Under the pieces are notes generated by a model. The model was not told the DNA's origin. It searched no databases and saw only the letters and a list, made by a program, of their open reading frames with translations. A program made the translations under genes and the position numbers. A DNA stretch of 64,000 bases. Origin: Archangium violaceum. GTDB taxonomy: Bacteria; Myxococcota; Myxococcia; Myxococcales; Myxococcaceae. Below are positions 9,143 to 17,194 of the stretch, piece by piece (position 1 is the stretch's first letter; every line of letters starts with the position of its first letter). The DNA is taken from NCBI RefSeq assembly GCF_016859125.1, contig NZ_CP069338.1, positions 1,922,001 to 1,986,000 on the forward strand, in the 5' to 3' direction.

Positions 9143-9712
9143 ATGAGCACGAAAAAGGGCTCGGACGTCAGAACCATCGAGACGCTGTCCTCGAGGGAGG
9201 TCTACCGCAACCGCTGGATGACCGTGCGAGAGGACGCCATTCGCAGACAGGACGGCTCGGAGGGTATCTATGGCGTCGTCTCCAAGCTGGATTTCTCCCT
9301 CATCATTCCTTTCGAGGCAGGCGCATTCCATCTGGTGGAGCAGTACCGCTACCCGGTGCGGGGACGGTATCTGGAGTTCCCTCAGGGCTCCTGGGAGGCC
9401 CAGGCGGACGCGCCGCCCGAGGTCGTCGCCGCCGGGGAGTTGAGAGAAGAGACGGGGCTGACGGCAGGGCGCATGAGCTACCTGGGGCATGTGCTGACCA
9501 GCCCGGGGTATTCCAATCAAGGCATGCACGTCTTCCTGGCGGAGGCGCTCACCGCGGGCGCGCCCCAACTCTCGCCAGAGGAGAGCGACCTGGTGTGCAC
9601 GCGGGTGACCGTCGAGCAATTCGAAACGCTCGTCAGGGAAGGGCGCATCAAGGATGCGGGCACCCTGTCCGCCTATGCCCTGTTCCGGATGCACAAACGC
9701 CTGCCGGAGTGA
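9143..9712 (+). CDS. Nudix hydrolase (ADP-ribose pyrophosphatase-like)
   Basis: Cleaves a nucleoside diphosphate linked to another moiety, by family most likely ADP-ribose or an NDP-sugar. The 189-residue protein has the Nudix box PPEVVAAGELREETGL around residues 105-121 and the YRYPVRGRYLEFPQGSWE strand that precedes it in ADP-ribose pyrophosphatases. The metal-binding core EL-REE-x-GL is intact, but the Arg that normally opens the R-E-L motif is Gly here, which is unusual. ATG 9143 is chosen as the first start with a purine-rich upstream sequence; an ATG at 9125 is an alternative. Located upstream of, but not coupled to, the cyclitol cluster (gap 323 bp). Confidence 0.85.
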   Translation: MSTKKGSDVRTIETLSSREVYRNRWMTVREDAIRRQDGSEGIYGVVSKLDFSLIIPFEAGAFHLVEQYRYPVRGRYLEFPQGSWEAQADAPPEVVAAGELREETGLTAGRMSYLGHVLTSPGYSNQGMHVFLAEALTAGAPQLSPEESDLVCTRVTVEQFETLVREGRIKDAGTLSAYALFRMHKRLPE

Positions 9713-10035
9713 GCCCTGGCCTCCCCAGCAGCGCATCACCCCCCGGCCAAGGACATGCAGTTCAGCCCAGGTAGAGCTTTCAATAAATACTGATTTTGCA
9801 GATTTGTCTCAAATTCACGAAATAGCCGTGCTATGTTGCAGCACGTCATCCCGAGGCGTCAGGCGGCGCCGCACAGGATTCCTGTCGGCGCCGGGCATGC
9901 CCCTACCGCCCTGAGGTCTCAACACCGAGTCGTTACGTTCCTCATCCCAGCCCTCCCGGTGCGGGCCTGTGTCGCAGGCCATCCCGTCTGTCCTCTGCCT
10001 TTGGGCTTGTTGTTCCACCATTGAAGGAGTCCAAC
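9713..10035. other. Intergenic leader region of the cyclitol operon
   Basis: This 323-bp stretch has no convincing gene. Its first part, about 9775-9840, is clearly AT-rich compared with the surroundings and is the likeliest place for the promoter of the cyclitol operon; I could not pick a convincing -35/-10 pair. The later part holds the hairpin described separately. An AAGGAG ribosome-binding site lies 7 bp before the ATG at 10036. Confidence 0.5.
9865..9892 (+). promoter_or_regulatory. Strong hairpin in leader of cyclitol operon
   Basis: A near-perfect hairpin: GGCGCCG pairs with CGGCGCC and the next ACAGG with CCTGT, with one bulged C and a 3-base ATT loop, so 12 base pairs in 28 bases. 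It sits 144 bp before the first cyclitol gene and 153 bp after the Nudix stop. No T-run follows, so it is either a leader structure or a Nudix terminator of the GC-rich type. Confidence 0.45.
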
Positions 10036-11223
10036 ATGATGAGCACTCCGAGCGGTGCGCTCGAGTCGACACAAGCGGCTGAGCATGTCTGGCACGTCAA
10101 CGCCATCCGTCCCGTGAAGTACCGGGTGTTGGAGTGCTCGGGGTTGTTCCAGACAGGGAATGACACCCTGGTCACCCACCTCTTCGCCTCGAAGGGGCGG
10201 CGCCGGCGCGCGCTGCTGGTGGTGGATGAGACGGTGGCGCGGCTCCACGGAGCCTCCATCCAACGCTACTTCGAGCGCCACGAGGTGGAGACGTCCCTCT
10301 TCCCACTGGCCACCACGGAGTCGGAGAAGAACATCGAGAACGTGCTGCGCATTTCCAAGGCCATGCATGCCTTCGGGCTGAACCGGCGCAGTGATCCGCT
10401 GATTGGCATTGGCGGAGGCGTGCTGCTGGACATCGTGGGACTGGCGGCCAATCTCTACCGTCGTGGCACCCCCTACATCCGCGTGCCCACCACGTTGATG
10501 GGGCTCATCGACGCGGGAATCGGCGTCAAGACAGGCGTCAATTTCGACGAGCACAAGAACCGGCTCGGCAGCTACTACGCGCCCGACGCCGCGTTCCTGG
10601 ACCGCACCTTCCTGAACACCCTGGACGCGCGCCACGTGAGCAACGGTCTGGCCGAGGTGCTCAAGATGGCGCTCATCAAAGACGCGCGTCTGTTTGAGCT
10701 GATGGAGCGCCACGCCTCGCGGCTGGTGCCGGATCGCCTGCTCGGCTCTCCGGACTACGACGAGATCTTCCGCCGCGCCGTGCATGGAATGCTGGAGGAG
10801 TTGGAGCCCAATCTCTGGGAGGACACGCTGGAGCGGTGCGTGGACTACGGGCACTCCTTCAGCCCCCTGCTGGAGATGAAGGCACTGCCGGGGCTGCTGC
10901 ACGGAGAGGCCGTGGGTATCGACATGGTGTTCAGCCTCATCCTCGCCCGCAACCGCGGCCTGACGGAGGCGCGGGACGTCGAGCGCGTGGTGGCGGTCAT
11001 GCGCCACCTGGCGCTGCCCCTCTCCAACCCGCTGGTGACGCCCGAGTTCATGCGGGAGGGCCTGGAGGACGCCACCCGCCACCGGGACGGCAAGCAGAGG
11101 CTGCCGCTCACCCGGGGCCTCGGCGGCTGCACCTTCGTCAATGACGTGACTCCGGCGGAGCTGGCCCGCGCCGTGGAAGACCACCACCGGCTTGCCGCCC
11201 GCTTCGAGGCCGCGGCTGCTTGA
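10036..11223 (+). CDS. Sedoheptulose-7-phosphate cyclase, 2-epi-5-epi-valiolone synthase type
   Basis: Cyclises sedoheptulose 7-phosphate to a C7 cyclitol, the first committed step to valienamine-type and related cyclitols. The 395-residue protein belongs to the dehydroquinate-synthase fold: NAD-binding GIGGGVLLDIVGLA (about residues 124-137), the IRVPTTLMGLIDAGIGVKTG block and metal ligands Glu207 (GLAEVLKM), His273 (VDYGHSF) and His289 (LLHGEAV). The KTGVNFDEHKNRLGSYYAP stretch, which continues with G-V-N-F and H-K-N-R-L-G, is typical of valiolone synthases rather than 3-dehydroquinate synthase. The start is ATG 10036 after AAGGAG. It overlaps the next gene by 4 bp and heads an eight-gene operon. 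The choice between valiolone synthase and other C7 cyclases is by motif only. Confidence 0.85.
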   Translation: MMSTPSGALESTQAAEHVWHVNAIRPVKYRVLECSGLFQTGNDTLVTHLFASKGRRRRALLVVDETVARLHGASIQRYFERHEVETSLFPLATTESEKNIENVLRISKAMHAFGLNRRSDPLIGIGGGVLLDIVGLAANLYRRGTPYIRVPTTLMGLIDAGIGVKTGVNFDEHKNRLGSYYAPDAAFLDRTFLNTLDARHVSNGLAEVLKMALIKDARLFELMERHASRLVPDRLLGSPDYDEIFRRAVHGMLEELEPNLWEDTLERCVDYGHSFSPLLEMKALPGLLHGEAVGIDMVFSLILARNRGLTEARDVERVVAVMRHLALPLSNPLVTPEFMREGLEDATRHRDGKQRLPLTRGLGGCTFVNDVTPAELARAVEDHHRLAARFEAAAA

Positions 11224-12311
11224 GGCACGTGCCCGTGACTTCCCGGCGCGCCTCTGGCGCCTCCATCGCCTTCGACATCGGCGGGACGTGGTTCCGCTCC
11301 GGGCTCGTCACGCCGGAGGGAACGCTCGTGCGCGCGTCACGCGAGCCGGCGGTCAGCTTCCGCTCCCGCCCGGACCTGTCCGTGCCCCAGCTCCAGCAGG
11401 CCCTCGTGGACTACCTCGTGCGGGAGTACCACCGGCTGGCCGTGGAGGCCCCCGGAGGCCCGCCGCGTCAGGCCGCCATCTCCATGGGGGCCGCGCTCGA
11501 CGGGCGCACCGGCTTCCTGTGGAACTCGGGTCCCCTCTGGGGACCGGAGTGCCGCCCCTTCGAGCTCGGCGCCGCCCTGGAGGCCACGGCCCCCGGCGTG
11601 AGGTGGACCGTCGTCAATGACATCTCCGCCGCGCTCCTCTGGCACGTGGCCCGCGCGGGCTGGCCGCCGGGCCGGACGGTGCTCGTGACGATCAGCACCG
11701 GCATCGGCAGCCGCACCTGGGACGGGGAGCGCCGCCGCATTCCCCTGGATCCGGTGTGCGGCATGCAGGGAGAGATAGGCCATCTGCCCATCACCTTCCG
11801 GCTCGGGGACGCGGTGTTGGAGCGCGCATGTGACTGCGGCGGCCCCAACCACCTCAATGCCTTCTGCTCGGGCTCGGCACTCACCGCCCTGCTGCCCCGG
11901 TTCGCCCGCCAGTACGCGGAGCTGCTGCGCGGCACGCCCCTGGCGGAGAGCGCGCCCGAGTCCCTGGGCTTCACGGACCTGGCAGCCTCCGCCCAGCGAG
12001 CGGAGCCCTTCGCCCGCCGCGTGCTGGAGGATCTCACGCGCCCGCTCGCGGAGGTGCTCCTCCACCAGTTCACGCTGGACCCGGACGTGGAGCGCGTGGT
12101 GCTCACCGGGGGAGTGCTGCACGGCCTCGCGCCGCACTACCTGGATGTGCTGCTGGCGCAGCTGGAGCGGCTCGGGCTGTACCAGCTCAGCGCGCGCGAG
12201 CCCGGCTTCTTCCGCACGCGGCTCGTCACGGGCCAGGACGACGACCAGGCCGGGCTGCTCGGGGCGGTGCTCGCGGCCAGCTTCCAGGAAGAAGGGGGCA
12301 CCCGCGTATGA
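11220..12311 (+). CDS. ROK-family sugar/cyclitol kinase
   Basis: Probably phosphorylates a C7 cyclitol with ATP; AcbM of acarbose and ValC of validamycin biosynthesis are ROK-type kinases of that kind. The protein of about 363 residues has the ATP phosphate-binding AFDIGGTWFRSG at its start, the catalytic-Asp region VVNDISAALLW, the STGIGSRTWDG loop and the ROK zinc motif GEIGHLPI...CDCGGPNHLNAFCSG. The start is ambiguous: TTG 11220 overlaps the cyclase stop; GTG 11229 and GTG 11235 are alternatives and 11235 has the better-spaced GAGG. It ends with a 4-bp ATGA overlap with the next gene. Confidence 0.82.
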   Translation: MRHVPVTSRRASGASIAFDIGGTWFRSGLVTPEGTLVRASREPAVSFRSRPDLSVPQLQQALVDYLVREYHRLAVEAPGGPPRQAAISMGAALDGRTGFLWNSGPLWGPECRPFELGAALEATAPGVRWTVVNDISAALLWHVARAGWPPGRTVLVTISTGIGSRTWDGERRRIPLDPVCGMQGEIGHLPITFRLGDAVLERACDCGGPNHLNAFCSGSALTALLPRFARQYAELLRGTPLAESAPESLGFTDLAASAQRAEPFARRVLEDLTRPLAEVLLHQFTLDPDVERVVLTGGVLHGLAPHYLDVLLAQLERLGLYQLSAREPGFFRTRLVTGQDDDQAGLLGAVLAASFQEEGGTRV

Positions 12312-13489
12312 GGAACGACATGCTGCCCTCCCATCACCGGGCCCTCGTCCGGGACGGCCACCGGCTGCCCGTGGAGACGCTCGTTCCCACTCTGGCACCC
12401 GGCCCGGAGGACGTGCTCGTGCGGGTGCGCGCGGCGGGCGTGTGCGGTACGGATCTGCAAATCCTCCGCGGCCTGAGGAACGACCCGGCCGACATCCTCG
12501 GACACGAGGCGCTGGGCGAGGTCATCACGGCGGGCGCGTGGGAGGACGGACCACGTCCCGGTGACACCGTGGCCTTCAACCCCACCCACCCGGGTGACCC
12601 GGGCCGGCTGCTCGGCCACACGCTGCCCGGCGTCTTCCAGCAGTACGTGCGCGTGCCGCGCGCGGACGTGGAGGCCGGCATGCTGGTGCCGGTGGAGGCG
12701 GGACTGGATCCGCGGCTCGGCGCGCTGGCGGAGCCCCTCTCGGCGGTCCTCTACAGCGGCGAGCTGCTGCGTCAGGCCGTCCTCCCGGAGTCGGTGGCCC
12801 TGTTCGGCGCGGGCACCGTGGGGCTGCTGCACCTCGTCTGCCTGCGGCGGGCCGGGGTGCGGCGTGTGTTCCTGGTACACCCGCGAGAGGAGCGCCTGGC
12901 GTGGCTCGTGTCGCGGGGGCAGGTGGCCCCGGCCGAGGCCGTGTCCGCGCTCGATGCGCCCGCGGAGCACCTCCTGAGGGAGACGGGGGGCGTGGGGGTT
13001 GATGCCGCCGTCATCTGCACCCCGCGCACCGGCTCGCTCGCCGCGCTTGGCGAGGCCGTGCGCGCCGTGCGCCCGGGCGGATGCATCGATCTCCTCGGCG
13101 GCTTCCCCGCCGACGCGGGCCTGGAGGCGCTGCCGGGCGTGGACCTCGCCGAAATCCGTCGCGCCAACGAATGTGGCCAGCCCTCGCCGGGCCGGCTCTT
13201 CCCGGTGCGCACGGCGAAGGAACGCCCCCTGGTGCTCACCGGCCACCGGGGCGCGGCGGCCCGGCACCTGCGCGAGGCCGTGTCCCTGCTGCGGAGCGCT
13301 CCCGGCGCCTTCGCCTGGCTCGTCACACACGTTGTCTCACCGGATGTCGCCGCCCGGGCGCTGCGGTTGCACGCAGGGACGGGGGCCCACCGGTTCGAGG
13401 GAGAGGAGTGGTTGAAGATGGTCATCGACTTCGAGCGTGGCGCGGGCTTCCTCGCGCGGTCGCCCCTGGGGGCGGGAGGTGGAGCATGA
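12308..13489 (+). CDS. Medium-chain alcohol dehydrogenase (cyclitol dehydrogenase candidate)
   Basis: NAD(P)-dependent oxidoreductase of 393 residues. The N-terminal GroES-like domain has the catalytic zinc site VCGTDLQILRG and GHEALGEV; the nucleotide-binding domain has FGAGTVGLLHLV. The lobe that normally carries four Cys of the structural zinc is short here (NPTHPGDPGRLLGHTLPGVF) and Cys-free, as in some secondary-metabolism members. Role inferred: oxidising or reducing a ring hydroxyl of the cyclitol. The gene overlaps both neighbours by 4 bp, so it is translationally coupled in the operon. Confidence 0.8.
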   Translation: MRNDMLPSHHRALVRDGHRLPVETLVPTLAPGPEDVLVRVRAAGVCGTDLQILRGLRNDPADILGHEALGEVITAGAWEDGPRPGDTVAFNPTHPGDPGRLLGHTLPGVFQQYVRVPRADVEAGMLVPVEAGLDPRLGALAEPLSAVLYSGELLRQAVLPESVALFGAGTVGLLHLVCLRRAGVRRVFLVHPREERLAWLVSRGQVAPAEAVSALDAPAEHLLRETGGVGVDAAVICTPRTGSLAALGEAVRAVRPGGCIDLLGGFPADAGLEALPGVDLAEIRRANECGQPSPGRLFPVRTAKERPLVLTGHRGAAARHLREAVSLLRSAPGAFAWLVTHVVSPDVAARALRLHAGTGAHRFEGEEWLKMVIDFERGAGFLARSPLGAGGGA

Positions 13490-14328
13490 CGGGCAGAACA
13501 GGGCCACTCACCGGCCGCCGGGTGCTCATCTCCGGCGGCTCCAGCGGCATTGGCAATGGCATCGCCCGGGGGCTCTTCGAAGCGGGCGCCAGCGTCACCA
13601 TCCTCTCGCGTCGTCCCCCCCGGGAGTGGGAACGCCTCATGCCGGCCGACTGGCCCGTGGAGCGCTGCTGGCTGCCGGCGGACTTCACGCGGCTGGAGGA
13701 GGTGATACCCCGGCTGGAGCGGTGGCTGGAGGAGGATGGCCGGGGGCTGGATGTGCTGGTGCACTCGGCCGTCACCTACGGCTCCAACGGGCGCCGGCCG
13801 CTGCGAGAGATGCACCTGGAGGAGTGGGACCGCGTGTTCGCCGTCGGCCCGCGCGCCTACTTCACCCTCGTCCGGGCCGTGCTGCCACGGCTGCTGGAGC
13901 GGCCCCGTGCGCTCATCCTCTCCCTGTCCTCGGAGGTGGCCTTCAACGCGGGACCGGGCCGCATCGACTACGCGGCCTCCAAGGCCGCCGCGCGCAACCT
14001 GTCGCTCAGCCTGGCCCAGGAACTGGCGGGCACGGGCATCAGCGTGGTGGACCTGCTGCCCGAGGGCATGGTGGACACACCGGGCATCCGCCGGCGCCGC
14101 CGCACGACCACGGAGCTCGCCGGGTATGCCACACCGGACAGCTTCATCCCCGCGGCCTGCCGGCTCGTGGCCTCGCTGGGCGAGGGCCTGAGCGGAACCT
14201 GCCTCGTCGTTCCCCCCGGCGGCGACGCCTACCCCTTCGATGAGCGCCCCGCGGTGTCGCAGACACGCGATGCCGACCTGAGCGCATCCGCCCCCGCCTC
14301 CCACCCCGTTCCTTCCTCGAGAGACTGA
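13486..14328 (+). CDS. Short-chain dehydrogenase/reductase
   Basis: A 280-residue Rossmann oxidoreductase with the TGxxxGxG-type motif SGGSSGIGNGIARGLF near residue 18, the active-site serine region LSLSSEVAFNAG and the Y-x-x-x-K pair in DYAASKAAARNL. A second redox step on the cyclitol or its keto intermediate is likely. The start ATG 13486 overlaps the preceding stop and is preceded by GGAGGTGGAG, one of the best ribosome-binding sites in the window. The last 35 residues are a Ser/Ala/Pro tail without family equivalent. Confidence 0.82.
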   Translation: MTGRTGPLTGRRVLISGGSSGIGNGIARGLFEAGASVTILSRRPPREWERLMPADWPVERCWLPADFTRLEEVIPRLERWLEEDGRGLDVLVHSAVTYGSNGRRPLREMHLEEWDRVFAVGPRAYFTLVRAVLPRLLERPRALILSLSSEVAFNAGPGRIDYAASKAAARNLSLSLAQELAGTGISVVDLLPEGMVDTPGIRRRRRTTTELAGYATPDSFIPAACRLVASLGEGLSGTCLVVPPGGDAYPFDERPAVSQTRDADLSASAPASHPVPSSRD

Positions 14329-14332
14329 CCTG

Positions 14333-15634
14333 ATGCTTGCACCCAACACCACGGCCTCTCCAGCCACCGTCCCCGCTCCCGCCGTGCCGGAGCCGCACAT
14401 CGACCGGGTAACGCCGCCCCGACTGGAGGACTACCGGGGCATCGTGGACGACCCGGTCATGGACGACATCGCGCGCCTGGCGGCGGAACTGCGAGGCGTA
14501 CGGGTGGCCCACTTCAACACCACGGCGCGCGGCGGCGGCGTCGCGGTGATGCTACGGGCGCTGCTGTCGTTCGCCGTCCAGCTCGGCCTCGAGCACTACG
14601 CGGAGGTCATCCCGCTGGACGAGCGCAGCTGCCGCTTCATGGCGCGGATGGCGGACCTGCTGCAGGGCGGCGGCCCCGGCGAGCTGGACCGCGCCGAGGG
14701 CGATGCCTTCGTCGCGGGCGTGGAGCGCGCGCTGCGGGGCATGTCCCGCCGCGGCGCTGACGTCTACTGGGTGCATGACATCCAGCTCGTGCCCATGGCG
14801 CAGTTGCTGCCCTCGCTGCGGCCGGCCGTCTGGTTCTCCCACCTGGACACGGCCCATCCCGAGCCGCGCGCGGCGGACTTCATCCGCGGCTTCCTGGAGC
14901 CGTACGTGCTGAACGTGAACAACACGCCCTGGTCCGCCTTCATGGAGGGTGGCCATCCCTTCGCCACCTTCACGCTGGGCATCGATGCCTTCGGCCGGAA
15001 GAACCGGCCGATGTCCGCCGAGGAGGGCGCGGCGGTGCTGCGGCGCTGCGGCATCGACGTCACCCGCCCGCTGGTGGCGCAGGTGTCACGTTTCGGCCGC
15101 TGGAAGAACCCGTGGCAGGCGGTGGACATCCACCGGGAGCTGAAGCGGCGGGTGCCGGGCGTGCAGCTCGCCCTGGTGGGCGCCATGGAGGCCACCGACG
15201 ACGTGGAAGCTGCCCGCGTGCTGGAGGAAGTGCGCGCGCATGCGGCCGGGGACCCGGACGTGCACCTGCTGTGGGACCCCGAGCGCGTGGGCCCCGACGA
15301 GGTCAACGCCGCGCAGCGCCACGCCCACGTCGTCCTCCAGCGCTCGTCGCGCGAGGGCTTCGGCTTCACCGTCACCGAGGCCATGTGGAAGGGGCAACCC
15401 GTGGTGGGCACGTCCGCCACCGGAGTGCGCTACCAACTGGAGCACGGCCGCACCGGCTTCATCGCCGATGACACCCACGAGGCCGCCGAGCATGCCGCGC
15501 GCCTCATCTCCGACCGGGCGTTCCACGCGCGAATGGGCGCGGCGGCGCAGCAGCACGTGCGCAACCACTTCCTGCTGCCGGTGATGGTGCGCGACTACCT
15601 CGCCCTCGTGCACCGCGTGGTGCGGGGGGCTTGA
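14333..15634 (+). CDS. GT4 glycosyltransferase, trehalose-synthase (TreT)-like
   Basis: A GT-B glycosyltransferase of 433 residues. The N-terminal domain has the VAHFNTTARGGGVAVML donor/acceptor loop and VYWVHDIQLVPM, both characteristic of the retaining TreT/trehalose-phosphorylase group. The C-terminal domain has QVSRFGRWKNP and the E-x7-E motif EGFGFTVTEAMWKGQPVVG. TreT joins an NDP-glucose to glucose through an alpha,alpha-1,1 bond. In this operon I infer that the acceptor may be a cyclitol, giving a trehalose-like pseudodisaccharide or cyclitol glucoside. The start follows the SDR stop by 4 bp and the stop overlaps the next ATG. Confidence 0.8.
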   Translation: MLAPNTTASPATVPAPAVPEPHIDRVTPPRLEDYRGIVDDPVMDDIARLAAELRGVRVAHFNTTARGGGVAVMLRALLSFAVQLGLEHYAEVIPLDERSCRFMARMADLLQGGGPGELDRAEGDAFVAGVERALRGMSRRGADVYWVHDIQLVPMAQLLPSLRPAVWFSHLDTAHPEPRAADFIRGFLEPYVLNVNNTPWSAFMEGGHPFATFTLGIDAFGRKNRPMSAEEGAAVLRRCGIDVTRPLVAQVSRFGRWKNPWQAVDIHRELKRRVPGVQLALVGAMEATDDVEAARVLEEVRAHAAGDPDVHLLWDPERVGPDEVNAAQRHAHVVLQRSSREGFGFTVTEAMWKGQPVVGTSATGVRYQLEHGRTGFIADDTHEAAEHAARLISDRAFHARMGAAAQQHVRNHFLLPVMVRDYLALVHRVVRGA

Positions 15635-16437
15635 TGGTCCGGTTCGGGCTGGCCACATGGATGCTGGACGAGCCGGGTCCGGCGGCGCTGGACACCGCGG
15701 CGAGGCTGGGACTGTCCTGCGTCCAGGTGGAGTACGCCGCACCCGGGCTGGCCCACCACGCCGGGGACCCCGCCGTGCGCGAGTCCTACCGGCGCGCGCG
15801 CGAGCGCACGGGCGTGGCCATCGTTGGCATGGGCGCCAAGGCCGTCAATGACCTGGGCATGACGGCGCCCGCGGGCACGCCGGCCCACGACCGGTGCCGG
15901 GCTGTCATGCACGGCGCCATCGACGCCGCGGCGGACCTGGAGATTCCCCTGGTGTTCTTCCCCAGCTTCCGGGCCAGCCAGATCCACGATGACGAGGGCC
16001 TGCGTCACACGGCCCGGCTGCTGCGGGAAGCTTGCCGCCGGGCCGCGGACCAGGGCCTGTGCGTGGGCTCGGAGAACACCCTGGGCGCGGAAGGCAACCA
16101 CCGGCTGGTGGACGTGGTGGACGCGCCCAACTTCCGCGTCATCCTCGACAGCTTCAACCCCACCCTTTTCGGCCACCGGGTGCCCCCCTTGCTGGAGGCG
16201 CTGCACGGCCACATCGCGGACCAGGTGCACGCCAAGGACGGCGTGGGCGGGCGCATGGGCAGCGCACCGCTGGGCACGGGCGAAGGCCGGTTCGACGAGA
16301 CCATGGCGGCGCTGCGGACCCTGGGCTTCTCCGGCTGCATCCTCCTGGAAAACGACTACCGCGGCGCCGCGCACCGCATCCCCGCGGACCTGGACACGCT
16401 GGCCCGGCACTTCCCACCGGGCGAGCCACGCCCCTGA
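15634..16437 (+). CDS. TIM-barrel sugar-phosphate isomerase/epimerase
   Basis: A 267-residue member of the AP-endonuclease-2/xylose-isomerase-like barrel family. Visible metal-site strands include GSENTLG (Glu), VILDSFNPTLFGH (Asp/His), DQVHAKDG (His) and ILLENDY (Glu), the usual four-ligand divalent metal site. Family members epimerise ketoses or isomerise keto-inositols (IolE, IolH-like), so an epimerisation of the cyclitol or its keto form is plausible. ATG 15634 overlaps the glycosyltransferase stop; a TTG one codon earlier is less likely. Confidence 0.75.
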   Translation: MVRFGLATWMLDEPGPAALDTAARLGLSCVQVEYAAPGLAHHAGDPAVRESYRRARERTGVAIVGMGAKAVNDLGMTAPAGTPAHDRCRAVMHGAIDAAADLEIPLVFFPSFRASQIHDDEGLRHTARLLREACRRAADQGLCVGSENTLGAEGNHRLVDVVDAPNFRVILDSFNPTLFGHRVPPLLEALHGHIADQVHAKDGVGGRMGSAPLGTGEGRFDETMAALRTLGFSGCILLENDYRGAAHRIPADLDTLARHFPPGEPRP

Positions 16438-16459
16438 CACCCCGCACGAGACACCACGC

Positions 16460-17194
16460 ATGACACAGCCCACGGCATCCACGCAGACGGGCGGTACTTT
16501 CAAAGGCGTCATCTTCGACTTCAACGGTGTCTTGTTCTGGGATTCGCACCTCCAGGAGAGGGCCTGGCGCGAGCTGTCCGCGGAGGTACGGGGCACGCCC
16601 TTCACCGACGAGGAGATGCGGCTCCACGTCCACGGGCGGATCAACGCCTACACCCTGTCGTACCTGCTCGGGCGGACGCTGACGCCGGTGGAAGAGCAGT
16701 CGCTCACCCAGCGCAAGGAGGGCGCCTACCGCCGCCTGTGCCTGGTGGACCGCGAGGCCTTCCGGTTGTCGCCGGGGGCGCAGGAGCTGCTGGAGTCGCT
16801 GCGGCGGCGAGGCATCCCGCGCACCATCGCCACGTCCTCGCCACGGGTGAACCTGGACTTCTTCATCGAGCACCTGTCGCTGGGGCGCTGGTTCAACTCC
16901 GCCGACATCCTCTATGACGACGGTACCTTCCCGGGGAAGCCCGCGCCGGACATCTACCTGAAGGCCGCGGCGCGGCTGGGTCTGGCGCCTGCCGACTGCG
17001 TCGTGGTGGAGGACGCCGTGTCGGGCATTGTCGCGGCATGCCGGGCTGGCATCGGCTGCATCGTCGCGCTCGGGCCGGTGGAGCGGCACGCGGAGCTGCT
17101 CGCGTTGGAGGGCGTGACGGCCGCCATCGCCCGTCTGGACGAGTTGCCGGCACTGCTCGTGCGCGACACTGCCAGCTGGGGAGGGCTGTCATGA
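16460..17194 (+). CDS. HAD-superfamily phosphatase (beta-phosphoglucomutase-like)
   Basis: A 244-residue HAD enzyme with an inserted helical cap. Motif I is IFDFNGVLFWDS: the nucleophilic Asp is present, but the second Asp, the acid/base of most phosphatases, is Asn. Motif II is ATSSPRVNLDF, motif III Lys is in FPGKPAPDIYLKAA, and motif IV is VVVEDAVSGIVAA. In acarbose and validamycin clusters a HAD phosphatase removes a cyclitol phosphate, and that is the likely role here. ATG 16460 lies 22 bp after the isomerase; the stop overlaps the next start. Confidence 0.78.
   Translation: MTQPTASTQTGGTFKGVIFDFNGVLFWDSHLQERAWRELSAEVRGTPFTDEEMRLHVHGRINAYTLSYLLGRTLTPVEEQSLTQRKEGAYRRLCLVDREAFRLSPGAQELLESLRRRGIPRTIATSSPRVNLDFFIEHLSLGRWFNSADILYDDGTFPGKPAPDIYLKAAARLGLAPADCVVVEDAVSGIVAACRAGIGCIVALGPVERHAELLALEGVTAAIARLDELPALLVRDTASWGGLS

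Noticed and set aside
9919-11187. Long minus-strand frame opposite the cyclase gene
   Set aside because: It is the mirror of a strongly coding plus-strand gene in GC-rich DNA; the translation is His/Gln/Arg-rich and has no domain.
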